Below, piece by piece: positions 46,885-58,287 of a stretch of 64,000 nucleotides of DNA. The DNA lies in the NCBI GenBank assembly GCA_028564925.1, contig CM053034.1, forward strand, positions 153,863,356 to 153,927,355, read 5' to 3'. This DNA is from Lithobates sylvaticus. Lineage: Eukaryota; Chordata; Amphibia; Anura; Ranidae. Numbering within the stretch: position 1 is the stretch's first letter; every line of letters begins with the position of its first letter. The notes beneath the pieces are model-generated. The model saw nothing but the letters and a program-made list of their open reading frames with translations, searched no databases and was not told the origin of the DNA. Position numbers and translations under genes: made by a program.

Positions 46885-47432
46885 TGCTAAGTCCATGTCT
46901 TTATGGACCTTGCTTTGTGCACTGGTGTACAGTCATGTTGGAGCAGGAAAGGGCCATCCCCAAACTGTTTCCACAAAGTTGGGAGCATGAAATTGTCCAA
47001 AATGTCTTGGTATGCCAACGCCTTAAGAGTTCCCTTCACTGGAACTAAGGGGCCAAGCCCAACCCCTGAAAAAAAAACCCACAGTATAATCCCCCTCCAC
47101 CAAATGATTTGGACCAGTGCACAAAGCAAGGTCCATAAAGACATGGATGGGTTTGGGGTGGAGGAACTTGACTGGCCTTCACGTTAGAGTGGAGACTGCG
47201 AGCCAGGCCTTCTCATCCAACATCAGTGCCTGATCTCACAAATGTGCTTCTGGAAGAATGGTCAAACATTCCCGTAGACACCTTGTGGTCAGCCTTCCCA
47301 GAAGAGTTGAAGCTGTTATAGCTGCAAAGGGCGGGCCAACTCAATATTGAACCCTACGGACTAAGACTGGGATGCCATTAAAGTTCATGTGCGTGTAAAG
47401 GCAGGTGTCCTAATACTTTTAGTAATATAGTG

Positions 47433-47440
<8 letters not shown>
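46885..47440. pseudogene. Rearranged Tc1-type transposase fragment
   Basis: The minus strand at 46890-47145 reads GVGLGPLVPVKGTLKALAYQ and FLLQHDCTPVHKARSIKTW, the DDE core of a Tc1 transposase. From 47117 the plus strand carries gtgcacaaagcaaggtccat and the element's 3' end (gccttcccagaagagttgaa, ggtgtcctaatacttttagt). The 31-bp segment around the join is present in both orientations, so the copy has undergone an internal inversion. Confidence 0.75.

Positions 47441-47470
<30 letters not shown>
47436..47470. repeat. (AT)n microsatellite
   Basis: About 33 bp of alternating AT at the 3' end of the Tc1 fragment. Confidence 0.9.
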
Positions 47471-47471
<1 letters not shown>

Positions 47472-47954
47472 GCATGTGTGTTTGAGCTTTGGGGTGCACA
47501 CCCTAATGCAAAAGGCTGCACACGCTTATGCTGCCTGACTATATACAAATTGAATAGATTGCTTAGGTGTGTCCTTGGAGATTGTCTAGATGTTGTACAA
47601 TGTATGGCCAGTTTAAGAGTAAGCTCAGATTTCAATCCACTTGGATACTGCACAGCCAAGATATCCTAAATTTTAAGGAATTAACCACTTGTTTCAAAAT
47701 CTGGAAGTGATGTAGACATTTTATACATGTACAGCAGGGGTGTCAAGCTCAATTTTATTGCAAACTGCATCAGCTCTATGATTGTCCTCAAAGGGCGAGT
47801 TGTATTTCTAAGACTAAATTAATTTATGAAGGGCTTTTTTTTCTCTGAGAATATTAGCAGGAACTCAACCCGCCTCCCCGCTGAACCACATCAGGCGGTG
47901 GGTGTAGCCAAAATGCACAGTGGGTGCATCTTAAAGGGGCAATAAATACCAGGA
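47471..47954. other. Unassigned stretch with MITE-like start
   Basis: gcaggggtgtcaagctcaat near 47733 resembles the end of a widespread hAT-type repeat. No other feature. Confidence 0.35.
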
Positions 47955-48292
47955 GTGTGTTATATGTGGAGTTCAGGGGTGCGCTATGTACAGAGTGCAG
48001 AATTCAGGGGTGCGCTATGTACTGAGTGCAGGGTTCAGGGGTGGGCTATGCACAGGGTGCAAAATTCAGGGGTGGGCTATGCACAGAGTGCAAAGTTCAG
48101 GGGTGGGCTATGCACAGAGTGCAAAGTTCAGGGGTGCGCTACATACAGAGTGCAGAGTTCAGGGGTGCTCTGTGCACTGAGTGAAAGGTTCAGGGGTGGG
48201 CTATGCACAGAGTGCAAAGTTCAGGAGTGCCCTACATACAGAGTACAGAGTTCAAGGGTGCGCTGTGTACAGATTGCAGTGTTAAGGAGTGA
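47955..48292. repeat. 31-bp minisatellite, about 11 copies
   Basis: The unit begins ttcaggggtgcgctatgtac and spacing is 31 bp (47972, 48003, 48034, 48065). 31 is not a multiple of 3, so all three plus frames read the unit in turn. The plus-strand frame is not a gene. Confidence 0.93.
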
Positions 48293-48583
48293 GTTACATA
48301 ATGGGGAGAGTTACTAAAACTGGTGCACACAGAATCATGTGCACCTGTGCCCAATAACTAAGAATCAGTTTCAAACGTCAGCTAAACGTTAAACTTTGAC
48401 AATAAGTGTAAAAATAAGTGCAGCGCTAATAAATTGTCTCAGCATGAACTGAGGCTAAAAATTTGTGCCAAGTTTAAACTGTATGTGAACCACTTGGGTG
48501 ATGAGAAAATCAAAATGAACAAATGTAATTACAAACACATTGATTACAATATGCAAGTGTTAAATGCTGAAAGCACAAACTTA

Positions 48584-48930
48584 AAGCGGTTGTATATCCT
48601 TTTTTTTTTTTTTACTTTTACCTACAGGTAAGCCTATAAGCCTGTACGGTTTAGGAGATATTTACTTTGCATGCAGCACAGTGGTGCATGTGCTGTGAAG
48701 GACCGTCTGAAGGTCCAGCAGACACTGCCGGACCTTGCCGGGAAGAAGACTCCCGAGTGCATGTGCAGGAGTGATGTAAACACGGGCTTGGCCACTCACA
48801 TCGCCAGAGCCGCGATACCCGGTAGAAACACAGAGGGAACATATCAGCTCCCTCTGCGTGGACCGGGATCAGATGTCAAGGCTTCGTTCTAAGGTGAGTA
48901 TTTCATAATGAGCTAGTATGCGCTGCACAC
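48584..48930 (+). mobile_element. T2-like MITE, right end missing
   Basis: TTAAAGCGGTTGTATATCC at its start, then tacctacaggtaagcctata and gtacggtttaggagatat as in the MITE at 10190. It ends abruptly at the Tc1 fragment. Confidence 0.7.
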
Positions 48931-48934
48931 ACAC

Positions 48935-49740
48935 GTTTGACACCATCCGAACCAAATACGTTTATCTTGTTCGCATCAAACCACAGAACATGGCTTCAGT
49001 AATCCATGTCCTTAGTCTGCTTGTCTTTAGCAAACTGTTTGCGGGCTTTCTTATGCATCATCTTTAGAAGAGGCTTCCTTCTGGGATGACAACCATGCAG
49101 ACCAATTTGATGCAGTGTGCAGCGTATGGTCTGAGCATTGACAGGCTGACCCCCCACCCCTTCAACCTCTGCAGCAATGCTGGCAGCACTCATATGACTG
49201 AGCACGTGCACTCAACTTCTTTGGTGGACCATGGCGAGGCCTGTTCTGAGTGGAACCTGTTCTGTTAAACCTCTGTATGGTTTTGGCCACCGTGCTTCAG
49301 CTTATTTTCGGGGTCTTGGCAATCTTCTTATAGCCTAGGACATCTTTATGTAGAGCAACAATTATTTTTTTCAGATCCTCAGAGAGTTCTTTGCTATGAG
49401 ATGCCATGTTGAACTTCCAGTGACCAGTATGGGAGAGTGAAAGCAAAAACACCAAATTTAACATACCTGCTCCCCATTCACACCTGAGACCTTGTAACAC
49501 TAGCGAGTCACATGGCAACAGGGAGGGAAAATTACTTACTTTTGTTGCCAATGGTTTAGACATTAATGGCTGTGTGTTGAGTTATTTTTAGGGGAAAGCA
49601 AATTTACACTGTTATACAAGCTGTACACTCACTACTTTACATTGTAGCAAAATTTCATTTTTTCAGTGTTGTTACATGAAAAGAGATAATAAAAAATTTA
49701 CAAAAATGTGAGGGGTGTACTCACTTTTGTGAGATACTGT
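48935..49740 (-). pseudogene. Tc1 transposase 5' half
   Basis: The right end is the Tc1 terminus (on the minus strand cagtatctcacaaaagtgag). The ATG context at about 49405 reads MASHSKELSEDLKKII, a helix-turn-helix start, followed by AASIAAEVEGVGGQPVNAQT and RRKPLLKMMHKKARKQF. The frame changes between the two blocks, with a stop after KTPKIS. The catalytic half is deleted at 48935. This Tc1 lineage is shared among fish, lampreys and frogs and is thought to have moved horizontally. Confidence 0.8.
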
Positions 49741-49832
49741 AACTCTAATGAGTAAGACAATCAACTGAAACCAATAAAACAAGTGAACAGTATAACGGTG
49801 AAGTAAATGTCCAAAAGTTATTCAAAGTCCAT

Positions 49833-50194
49833 CAGGGCAGTGGTGTAGTGGTTAGCACTCTCACCTAGCAGTAAGAAGGGTCGCTGGTTCGAATCCCAAC
49901 CACGACACTACCTGCCTGGAGTTTGCATGTTCTCCCTGTGCCTGCGTGGGTTTCCTCCGGGTACTCCGGTTTCCTCCCACAATCCAAAGACATGCAGGTA
50001 GGTTAATCGGCTTCTGTCCAAAAATTGGCCCTAGTATATGAATGGGGACCTTGGATTGTGGGCTCCTTGAGGGTAGGGACCGATGTGAGTGTGCAATGTA
50101 CAGGGTTAGGGACAGTTGTAGACACTCGCTCAGGTTGAACTGGATGGACTGGTGTCTTTATTCAACCTTACTAACTATGAAACTATGAAACTAT
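49833..50194 (+). mobile_element. tRNA-derived SINE
   Basis: Pol III promoter: A box tagtggttagcac near 49851 and B box ggttcgaatcc near 49887. A conserved middle (gtgggtttcctccgggtact) follows, and the tail has repeated actatgaa. The opposite arm of the host element lacks it, so the empty site is visible at about 52505-52520. Confidence 0.88.
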
Positions 50195-50699
50195 GAATAC
50201 GCAAAACATCATTGTGACTTGAAGTGAAGGTTGTGCAAAGAAATTGCTGATAGATGATCCACCACCAATAAGTAAAAGGCTTACCAAAACGATTGAACTC
50301 AAACAGGCGTACGCCTAATGAGTCAATGAAACTTGTGGTGTGATACACCAGGGGATAACAGCCTCGGCAAATACGACCTCCAGTTTGGGGATAAACTCCA
50401 GTGATCCCTCTCAATGACAATCCAAATGGGTAGCCTGCAATGGGAGTTTTTATAAAGGGGGAGCCAGATGAATAATTTCTCCCGTATGGTTATGAGGAAA
50501 GAAAGAAAAGGGACACATAGTATAATTCCAATTTAAAACGAAAGAGTATTTATTGTATAAAAGGAACACTCACATTTGTGGAGATAAAAAAGCGCTTGCT
50601 ATAAAATATGATATGACGCAGTGACATCAGCAGAGCCCATACCGACACGTTTCGTCTCATAAGACATCATCTGGGGTGCTGGTCCACTGAGGCCACTGC

Positions 50700-51310
50700 G
50701 TTTATATACAGTAATAGGTCCTGGGTCCTTTACTACCAGAACAAGCAAAGGTTACTTTTAGGGGAGTTCCTTCCTTACAAAGTAAAATTGCCCCTAATAT
50801 TATTAACCCACCTGTCCGCCCTTCTTTTTTTGACAACCTAGTTGGCTTTCACCCTTGTAAGAAGTGTGTCGTGTGTCAACATAACACATGAGGTAGATTT
50901 AAAACTATGGAGTTTAAATCTAATGTCACCAACCGCGTGTACCCGATTAAAAAATGTTGTACATGTGCCACCAGACATGTTGTCTACATCATTACATGCC
51001 CTTGTGGGAAACAATACGTTGGCCGAACAATATGTACATTTACCACTAGAGTAAGTGAACATATTTGCTAAAATAATAAATGGAGACACTAAACACAGTG
51101 TACCTAGGCACTATAGAGAACATCATAATCGTGACCCAAAAGGTTCTGAGTTCCTCATCATTGATAGATATATCCCCCCCTGGAGAGGTAGAGCCATGAC
51201 AAGGGGCGTTTCACATTTAGAAACATACTGGATATACGAGTTACAGTCCCACTCTCCGTCTGGGTTGAACGTTGAGTGGGACATTAACGCCTTTATTAAT
51301 AGAGCCTAGG
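50700..51310 (+). pseudogene. GIY-YIG endonuclease region of a Penelope-like element
   Basis: Plus-strand pieces: NPPVRPSFFDNLVGFHPCKK near 50800, HVVYIITCPCGKQYVGRT near 50975 (GIY-YIG motif plus the Cys pair typical of Penelope-like endonucleases), then RDPKGSEFLIIDRYI and LETYWIYELQSHSPSGLN toward 51280. The order and spacing match the C-terminus of Penelope-like proteins. Frame interruptions make it non-functional. The upstream reverse transcriptase is missing. Confidence 0.8.
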
Positions 51311-52002
51311 CAAAACAGATCTCTTGATTATTTTAATTCAGGGTGCATTACCTACATGTTTGCAGTTCTTATGTACTACGCCTTTAATTTTGCTTAATAT
51401 GATAATTGAAACCATTTACATTTTATTACAAATAATTTTAAGTTAGTTTAATGGTGACCCCGGACTGAGGTCTAGCTCTGTGGTGTGCACTAAATTATAG
51501 TTATACATCAGTTAATGGTTTGGTCACCGATTTTTTTTTCCAGGTCTCAATTTACAACTTGTGATCTTGTGTAAAACAAGCTTATCATGTTGTTGTTGTC
51601 TCTATGAGTTCGTGTTTAAACCCCTGCCCTTTATTGTGCTCTTTTTCATTTTTGAGTTGCGGGGAGGGCGGAGTTATCATGGCTCACTGCAGTAACTAAG
51701 TACACATAGTGGAAGATTCATTTATCTTTCCCGTCAAGCCTGTACTTTGAAAACGAGTCTTGATTCCATTTTCTGGCACTTGATTGCGAGGCTTGGTTAC
51801 ATACAACCTCGAACGGTGTAAGATGGCCCTAATGTACGCGGTAACGTCATTTCCGGCTCTGCCTTTTCAGAATGAGGCTTGAACCGCACGCTGCCGCGCC
51901 ATCTTGACAGTGACCGGAAGTAAACACCAATTCATTTAATTATCACCACAGAGCTGCACCTCATTATGGAGGACCCATTACTGTATATAAAAGCAGTGAC
52001 TG
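51311..52002 (+). other. 3' untranslated region of the Penelope-like element
   Basis: AT-rich non-coding sequence between the endonuclease and the right terminal arm. It has a gaggcttg/caagcctc-like symmetry and no gene. Confidence 0.5.
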
Positions 52003-52596
52003 AGCACCCCAGGTGAAGTCTTATAAGACAAAACGCGTCGGTACGGGCTCTGCTGACGCCACTGCGTCATATCATATTTTTTAACAAGCGCTTTTTTATC
52101 TCCACAAATGTGAGTGTTCCTTTTATACAATAAACACTCTTTCTTTTTTAAATGGAATTACACTATGTACCCCTTTAATTTCTTTCCTCATAACCATACC
52201 ATATGGGAGAAATTATTCATCTGGCTCCCCCTTTATAAAAACTCCCATTGCGGGCTACCCATTTGGAGTGTCATTGAGAGGGATCACTGGAGTTTATCCC
52301 TAAACTGGAGGTCGTGTTTGCCGAGGCTGTTATCCCCTGGTGTATCACACCACAAGTTTGATTGACTCATTAGTAGTACGCCTGTTTGGGTTCAATCGTT
52401 TTGGTAAGCCTTTTACTTATTGGTGGTGGATCATCTATCAGCAATTTCTTTGCACAACCTTCACTTCAAGTCACAATGATGTTTTGCTTATTCCTTCATG
52501 GACGTAAAATCACTTTTGGACATTTACTTCACCGTTCTACTGTTCACTTGTTTTATTGGTTTCATTCGATCGTCTTACTCATTAGAGTTATGTCAT

Positions 52597-53527
52597 TTAA
52601 CCTGTAGCTGACCGCCCACTGTCAAATGACGACAGAGCGGTGCAGCTCTTGTGGCGGGTCGCAGTCATATGACGGCGCTCGCTTTTTGGCCACTAGGGGG
52701 CGCGCGCGCAATGCGGGAGGCGCGCACACGTGCAGGACGTGGATCTGTGTGTGTAAACACACAGATCCACGTCCTGTCAGAGGAGAGGAGACCGATGGTG
52801 TGTCCCTTGTACATAGGGACACCGATCGGTCCCCTCCCCCAGTCAGTCCCCTCCCCCCACAGTTAGAATCACTTACATAGGGAACATATTAACCCCTGCA
52901 GTGCCCCCTAGTGTTAACCCCTTCCCTGCCAGTCACATTTATACAGTAATCAATGCATTTTTATAGCACGGATCGCTGTATAAATGTGAATGGTCCCAAA
53001 AATGTGTCAAAAGTGTCCGATATGTCCGCCGCAATGTCGCAGTCACGATAAAAATCGCAAATCGCCGCCATTACTAGTAAAAAAAAAAAAATAATAATAA
53101 AAATGCTATAAATCTATCCCCTATTTTGTAGACGCCATAACTTTTGCGCAAACCAATCAATAAACGCTTATTGCGATTTTTTTTTTTTTTACCAAAAATA
53201 TGTAGAAGAATACGTATCGGTCTAAACTGAGGAAAAAATTTGTTTAAAAAAAAAAAAATTGGATATTTATTATAATAAAAAGTAAAAAATATTGCGTTTT
53301 TTCAAACTTGTCCCTCTTAATTTGTTTATAGCGCAAGAAATAAAAAACGCAGAGGTGATAAAATACCACCAAAATAAAGCTCTATTTGTGGGAAAAAATG
53401 ATAAAAATTTTATTTGGGTACATCGTTGCATGACCACGCAATTGTCATTCAAAATGCGACAGCGCTGAAAGCTGAAAAATGGCCTGGTCAGGAAGGGGGT
53501 GTTCGTACCTGATAAGCAAGTGGTTAA
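52597..53527 (+). mobile_element. TTAA MITE
   Basis: TTAA at 52597-52600 and 53524-53527. Contains a perfect hairpin, aggacgtggatctgtgtgt and its inverse (52735-52777), a second one (gtgtccc..gggacac, 52798-52823), homopolymer-rich AT sequence and the family tail (gctgaaaaatggcctggtca). Its right TTAA is shared with the next element. Confidence 0.8.
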
Positions 53528-54821
53528 CCACTTCCCGCCCGGTCAATAGCATATTGACGTCCGGGAAGTGGTTTCGTTATCCTGACTGGGCGTCATATGA
53601 CGTCCTTCAGGATAACAGCCGCCGCGCGCCCGTGGGGGCGCGCATCGCGGCGATCGGTGGAGCGGTGTGTCAGTCTGACACACCGCTACACTGATTTCGG
53701 TAAAGAGCCTCCGGCGGAGGCTCTTTACCAGGTGATCAGCCGTGTCCAATCACGGCTGATCACGATGTACACAGGAAGAGCCGTTGATCGGCTTTTCCTC
53801 ACTCGCGTCTGACAGACGCGAGTAGAGGGGAGCCGATCGGCGGCTCTACTGACAGGGGGGGTATGCGCTGATTGTTTATCAGCGCAGCCCCCCCTCAGAT
53901 GCCCACACTAGACCACCAGGGAAGCCCCCAGGACCACCAGGGAAGCCCCCAGGACCACCAGGGAAGCCCCCAGCATGTGGATGGCCAGGTACATCCCCCA
54001 TGGCCATCCACATGTTAAAAAAAATTCAAAAAAATATGCCAATCAGTGCCCACAGATGGGCACTGATTGGCACATCATATTTAATTTTTAAAAAAGTAAA
54101 AAAAAAAAAGGGATGCCCAGCAATGCCACCCATAAGTGTCATCAGTGCCACTCATCAGCGTCCATCAGTGCCCATCCGTGCCCACTCATGCCCACCTATC
54201 AGTGCCCATCCATGCCACCTATCAGTGCCCATCCATGCCACCTATCAGTGCCCATGCATGCCACCTATCAGTGCCCATCCATGCCACCTATATGTGTGCA
54301 TCAGTGCCACCCATAAGTACCCGTCAGTGCCGCCTATGAGTGCCCATCAGTGCCATCTGAGTGCCCATCAGTGCCGCATACCAGTGCCACCTATCAATGC
54401 CCATCAGTGCCACCTATCAGTGCCGCCTATCAGTGCCCATCATCAGTGCCACCTCATCGGTGCCCCCTAATTGGTGCCACCTCATCGTGCCCATCAGTGC
54501 CCATTAGTGCCGCCTTATCAGTGCCCGTCATTGAAGAAGAAAACGCACTTATTTACAAAAAAAATTAACAGTGACAAAGAAAAACTTGTTTTTTTGCAAA
54601 AATTTCGGTCTTTTTTTGTTTGTTGCGCAAAAAATAAAAATTGCAGAGGTGATCAAATACCACCAAAAGAAAGCTCTATTTGTTGGAACAAAATGATAAA
54701 AAATTTGTTTGGGTACAGTGTAGCATGACCGCGCAATTGTCATTCAAATTGCGACATCGCTGAAAGCTGAAAATTGGCTTGGGCGGGAAGGTGTCTAAGT
54801 GTCTGGTATTGAAGTGGTTAA
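53524..54821 (+). mobile_element. TTAA MITE with four successive hairpins
   Basis: TTAACCACTTCCCGCCCGG at the start and ttgaagtggTTAA at 54818-54821. Hairpins: 53661-53687, 53699-53729, 53732-53763 and 53801-53823. A tandem of gcccatccatgccacctat type follows (54115-54535), then the family tail. No coding capacity, so mobilisation would need an outside enzyme. The TTAA target and CC.. ends suggest piggyBac- or Kolobok-type mobilisation. Confidence 0.85.
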
Positions 54822-55609
54822 ACATCACATTGAGTGAAAAATGTCCTTTTAAGTTAGTGCTTTCAGAATTTAACACTTGCATATTGTAATCAATGTGTTT
54901 GTAATTACATTTGTTCATTTTGGTTTTCTCATCACCCAAGTGGTTCACATACAGTGTAAACTTGGCACAAATTTTTAGCCTCAGTTCATGCTGAGACAAT
55001 TTATTAGCACTGCACTTATTTTTACACTTTTTACTTTGCAATTGGTCCTTTGCTGTGCTGGCTGCTACCTAACAATTTGAAAAAGACAGCGCGGTATAGT
55101 TGTTTTGTTTATAAACTTTGACAATAAGACCTAGAAGATGACTGGTTACTATGCACAGCTGCACCAGATTCTGTGTGCACCAGATTTAGTTTACCCCAAC
55201 AGTGTTCAAGGTGTAGGAATGTACACTAGATATACATCCACACTAATCCGGATTCTACTTTGACTTTGTTTCTCTCCTATCAAACTGTATTTGCAATATT
55301 AAAACTTGGATGGCCCATAATTTCCTTCAATTATACTGTGACAAAAGTCATGCTTATTGGCACCTCCCCATCAATTACATAAGGCCAGTCCTAATAGCTT
55401 ACAAATGAGTGAAAAAGTATTTGTCCCCTTTCTGATTTTACATTTTTGTCACACTTAAATGACTCAGATCAGCAAACAATGTTATTATTACACAAAGATA
55501 ACCCGAGTAAATACAAAATGCAGTTTTTAAATGATGGTTTCATTTATTAAGGCAAAAAAGCTGTCCAAACCTGCCTGACTTTATGTGAAAAAGTAATTGC
55601 CCCCTAAAC

Positions 55610-56592
55610 CTAATAACTGGTTGTGCCATAGCTGGCAATGAGTCTTTCACATTGCTGTGGAGCAATTTTGGCCCACTCTTCTTTGCAGAATTGTTTTAAT
55701 TCAGCCACATTGGAGGGTTTTCCAGCATGAACAACCTGTCTAAGGTCATGATACAGCATCTCAATTGGATTTAAGTCCGGGCTTTGACTAGGCCAGTCCA
55801 AAACCTAAATTTTGCTTTGTTTGAACCATTTGGGGGTGGACTTGCTGTTGTGTTTCAATTCATTATCCTGCTGCATAACCCAAGTGCACTTGAGCTTGAG
55901 GTCAGGAGCTGATGGCCGGACATTCTCCTTTAGGATTTTCTGGTAGAGCTCCGAATTCATGGTTCCATCAATTATGGTAAGTTGTCCAGGTCCTGAAGCT
56001 GCAAAGCAACCCCAGACCATCATACTACCACCACTATGTCTGACTGTTGGTATGATGTTCTTATAATGAAATGCTGCATTGGTTTTATGTCAGATGTAAC
56101 GGGACACACATCTTGCAAAAAGTTACATTTTTGTCTCATTAGTGCACAGAATATTTGCCTGAAAGTCTTGGGGATAATCAAGATGTTTTTTGGTAATTGT
56201 GATATGAGCCTTTGTGTTCTTTTTGGTCAGCAGTGGCTTTGGCCTTGGAACTCTCCCATGGATGCCATTTTTGCCCAGTCTCTTTCTTATTGTTGAATCA
56301 TGAACACTGATCTTACCTGAGGCAAGTGAGGACTGCAGTTCTTTAGTTGTTGTTCTGGGTTCTTTTATTACCTCCTGGATGAGTCGTCGTCACGCTCTTG
56401 GAGTAATTTTTGTAGGACGGCCACTACTGGGAAGGTTCACCACTGTTCCAAGTTATCTTCATTTGTGGATAATGGCTCTCCCTGTGGTTCACTGAAGTTC
56501 CAAAGCCTTAGAAATGGCTTTGAAACACTTCCTAGACCGATACATGTTTTTTTCTTATCTGTTCTTGAATTTTTTTTAGATTGTGGCATGAT
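55610..56592 (-). pseudogene. Degenerate Tc1 transposase
   Basis: Minus strand, from the N-terminal MPQSKKNSRTDKKK (56592) to the stop near 55610. Motifs kept: MVWGCFAASGPG (middle Asp region), WVMQQDNELKH (second Asp region, where Tc1 has QQDNDPKH) and DWPSQSPDLNPIE (the third catalytic residue region). At least one stop lies between the last two blocks (KWFKQSKI then a stop before MDWPSQ). Typical Tc1 transposases are about 340 residues. Confidence 0.8.
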
Positions 56593-56734
56593 GTGTGGCT
56601 TTTTGTGATCTGTTAGCGTGCTTTACTTTGTCAGACAGCTTCTATTTATGTGATTTCTTGATTTAACAGGTCTGGCAGTAATCAGGCCTGGGCCTGGCAA
56701 GTGAAATTTAACTAAGCTTTCCAAAAAATTGTGG

Positions 56735-57750
56735 TTAACCACTTAAGGACCGAGCCTCTTTCTGAGATTTGGTGTTTACAAGTTAAAAAACTTTTTTTTG
56801 CTAGAAAATTACTTAGAACCCCCAAACATTATATATTTTTTTCTGACACCCTAGAGAATAAAATAGCGTTCATTGCAATACATTCTGTCACACCGTATTT
56901 GCGTATTGCGGTCTTACAAGTGCACTTTTTGGGGGGGGGGAAAATACACTTTTTTTAATGAAAAAATAAGACAGCAGTAAAGTTAGCCCAATTTATTTTT
57001 ATATTGTGAAAGATAATGTTACGTAAATTGATATCCAACATGTCATGCTTCAAAATTGCGCCCGCTTGTGGAATGGCAACAAACTTTTACCCTTAAAAAT
57101 CTCCATAGAGATACCCTTAAAAAATTCTACAGGTTGCATATTTTGAGTTACAGAGGAGTTCAAGGGCTAGAATTATTGCTCTTGTATGCGTTCACTTCTG
57201 CACGAGAGCTCGGCGGGACGGGGCGCGTTTAAAAATGTTTTTTTTTTATTTACCTTTTATTTTTTATTTCTACACTGTTCTTTTAAAAAAAAAAATTTGT
57301 GTCACTTTTATTCCTATTACAAGGATTGTAAACATCCCTTGTAATAGAAAAAAAGCATGACAGGACCTCTTAAATATGAGATCTGGGGTCAAAAAGACCT
57401 CAGATCTCATATTTACACTAATGTGCAATAAAAAAAATGTTACTAATTAAATGTCATTTGAAAAAAAAAAAGTCTCTTTAAGAGCTATGGGCGGAAGTGA
57501 GGTTTTGACGTCGCTTCCACCCTGCAGTGGTCATCTCCATACCACAGACGTGACAGGACATGATCGCCTCCGCCGCTACCGACGGCTTTGGTAAGTGGTA
57601 GAGGGCATCAGAGCGCACTGGGGGGGGGGGGGCCTCTCCCTACCGATAAAAGTGATTTTGCAACGAATCCTCCGCAGAGACCACTTGTATCTAAAAGCAA
57701 ACCGCCCGCTGAAGAAGAGAATACCAGGGTTATGGCAGGTAAGTAGTTAA
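56735..57750 (+). mobile_element. TTAA MITE inserted cleanly into the Tc1 element
   Basis: TTAA at 56735-56738 and 57747-57750. Ends ccacttaaggacc and, inverted, ctacttacctgcc. Removing one TTAA plus the insert restores gtggTTAAtcacag in the Tc1 terminus. It includes a T-rich region, a G run near 56932 and another near 57621. Confidence 0.9.
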
Positions 57751-58079
57751 TCACAGTTAATTGATTCAGCATGGAAGGGGGCAATTACTTTTTCACATAG
57801 GGCCAGGCAGGTTTGAACAGCTTTTTTCCCTTAATAAATGAAATAATAATTAAAAAAATGCATCTTGGATTTACTCGGGTTATCTTTGTGTAATACTAAA
57901 ATTTGTTTGATGATCTGAATCATTTAAGTGTGAGAAATATGCAAAAAAAAAGAAGGGGGCAAATACTTTTTCTCACAACTGTATCTATAGATTGCACTGT
58001 ACTTGAACTTCAGTTTAAATTGAGAAATCTAGTTCAACCTTTGAGCCACATGTACAAAATGTTTTCAGAACATCTTTTT

Positions 58080-58287
58080 TCTAGCTAAAGCTAATCCATA
58101 CATTTGTGTTCTCCCGACTTGACTACTGCAATGCTCTACCCGCTGGTATACCCTATATCCACTATAAATTGACTTCAATATGTTAAAAATACTGCAGCCA
58201 GAATCCTGACTAGGTCTGGTACAAGTGATCATATTACCCCTATCCTGGGGTCCTTGCACTGGCTACCTATCAGGTTTCGCATAGACT
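58080..58287 (+). mobile_element. LINE RT fragment
   Basis: Pieces of the C-terminal RT block are legible: SRLDYCNAL near 58115 and GSLHWL-like PGVLALATYQ in another frame near 58245. CR1/L2 group. Cut off by the next TTAA element. Confidence 0.6.

Larger units (their letters stand above)
48303..55200 (+). mobile_element. Penelope-like element with long inverted arms and nested insertions
   Basis: The outer arms 48303-48584 and about 54822-55200 are inverted copies, as are 49741-50660 and 52003-52594. The core (about 50700-51310) has a GIY-YIG endonuclease-like sequence. The left arm is broken by a T2-like MITE piece, a Tc1 half and a SINE; the right arm by two TTAA MITEs. Penelope-like elements are known to carry terminal repeats in direct or inverted orientation. 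Most of the reverse transcriptase is absent. Confidence 0.75.
55400..57983 (-). mobile_element. Tc1-type transposon with nested TTAA MITE
   Basis: Inverted termini: gagtgaaaaagtatttgtcc at the left and, inverted, cagttgtgagaaaaagtat at the right, each next to TA. The subterminal ends are also inverted (cacaaagataacccgagtaa on both sides). Transposase pieces on the minus strand: MPQSKKNSRTD near 56590, MVWGCFAASGPGQL near 56020 and the C-terminal SPDLNPIEMLYHDL near 55790 with end at 55610. Several frame breaks. Confidence 0.85.

Noticed and set aside
47955-48317. 120-codon frame with Cys-rich repeats
   Set aside because: Translation of a 31-bp minisatellite.
49833-49910. tRNA gene
   Set aside because: A and B boxes are present but the acceptor and anticodon arms do not fold as a tRNA and a SINE body and tail follow.
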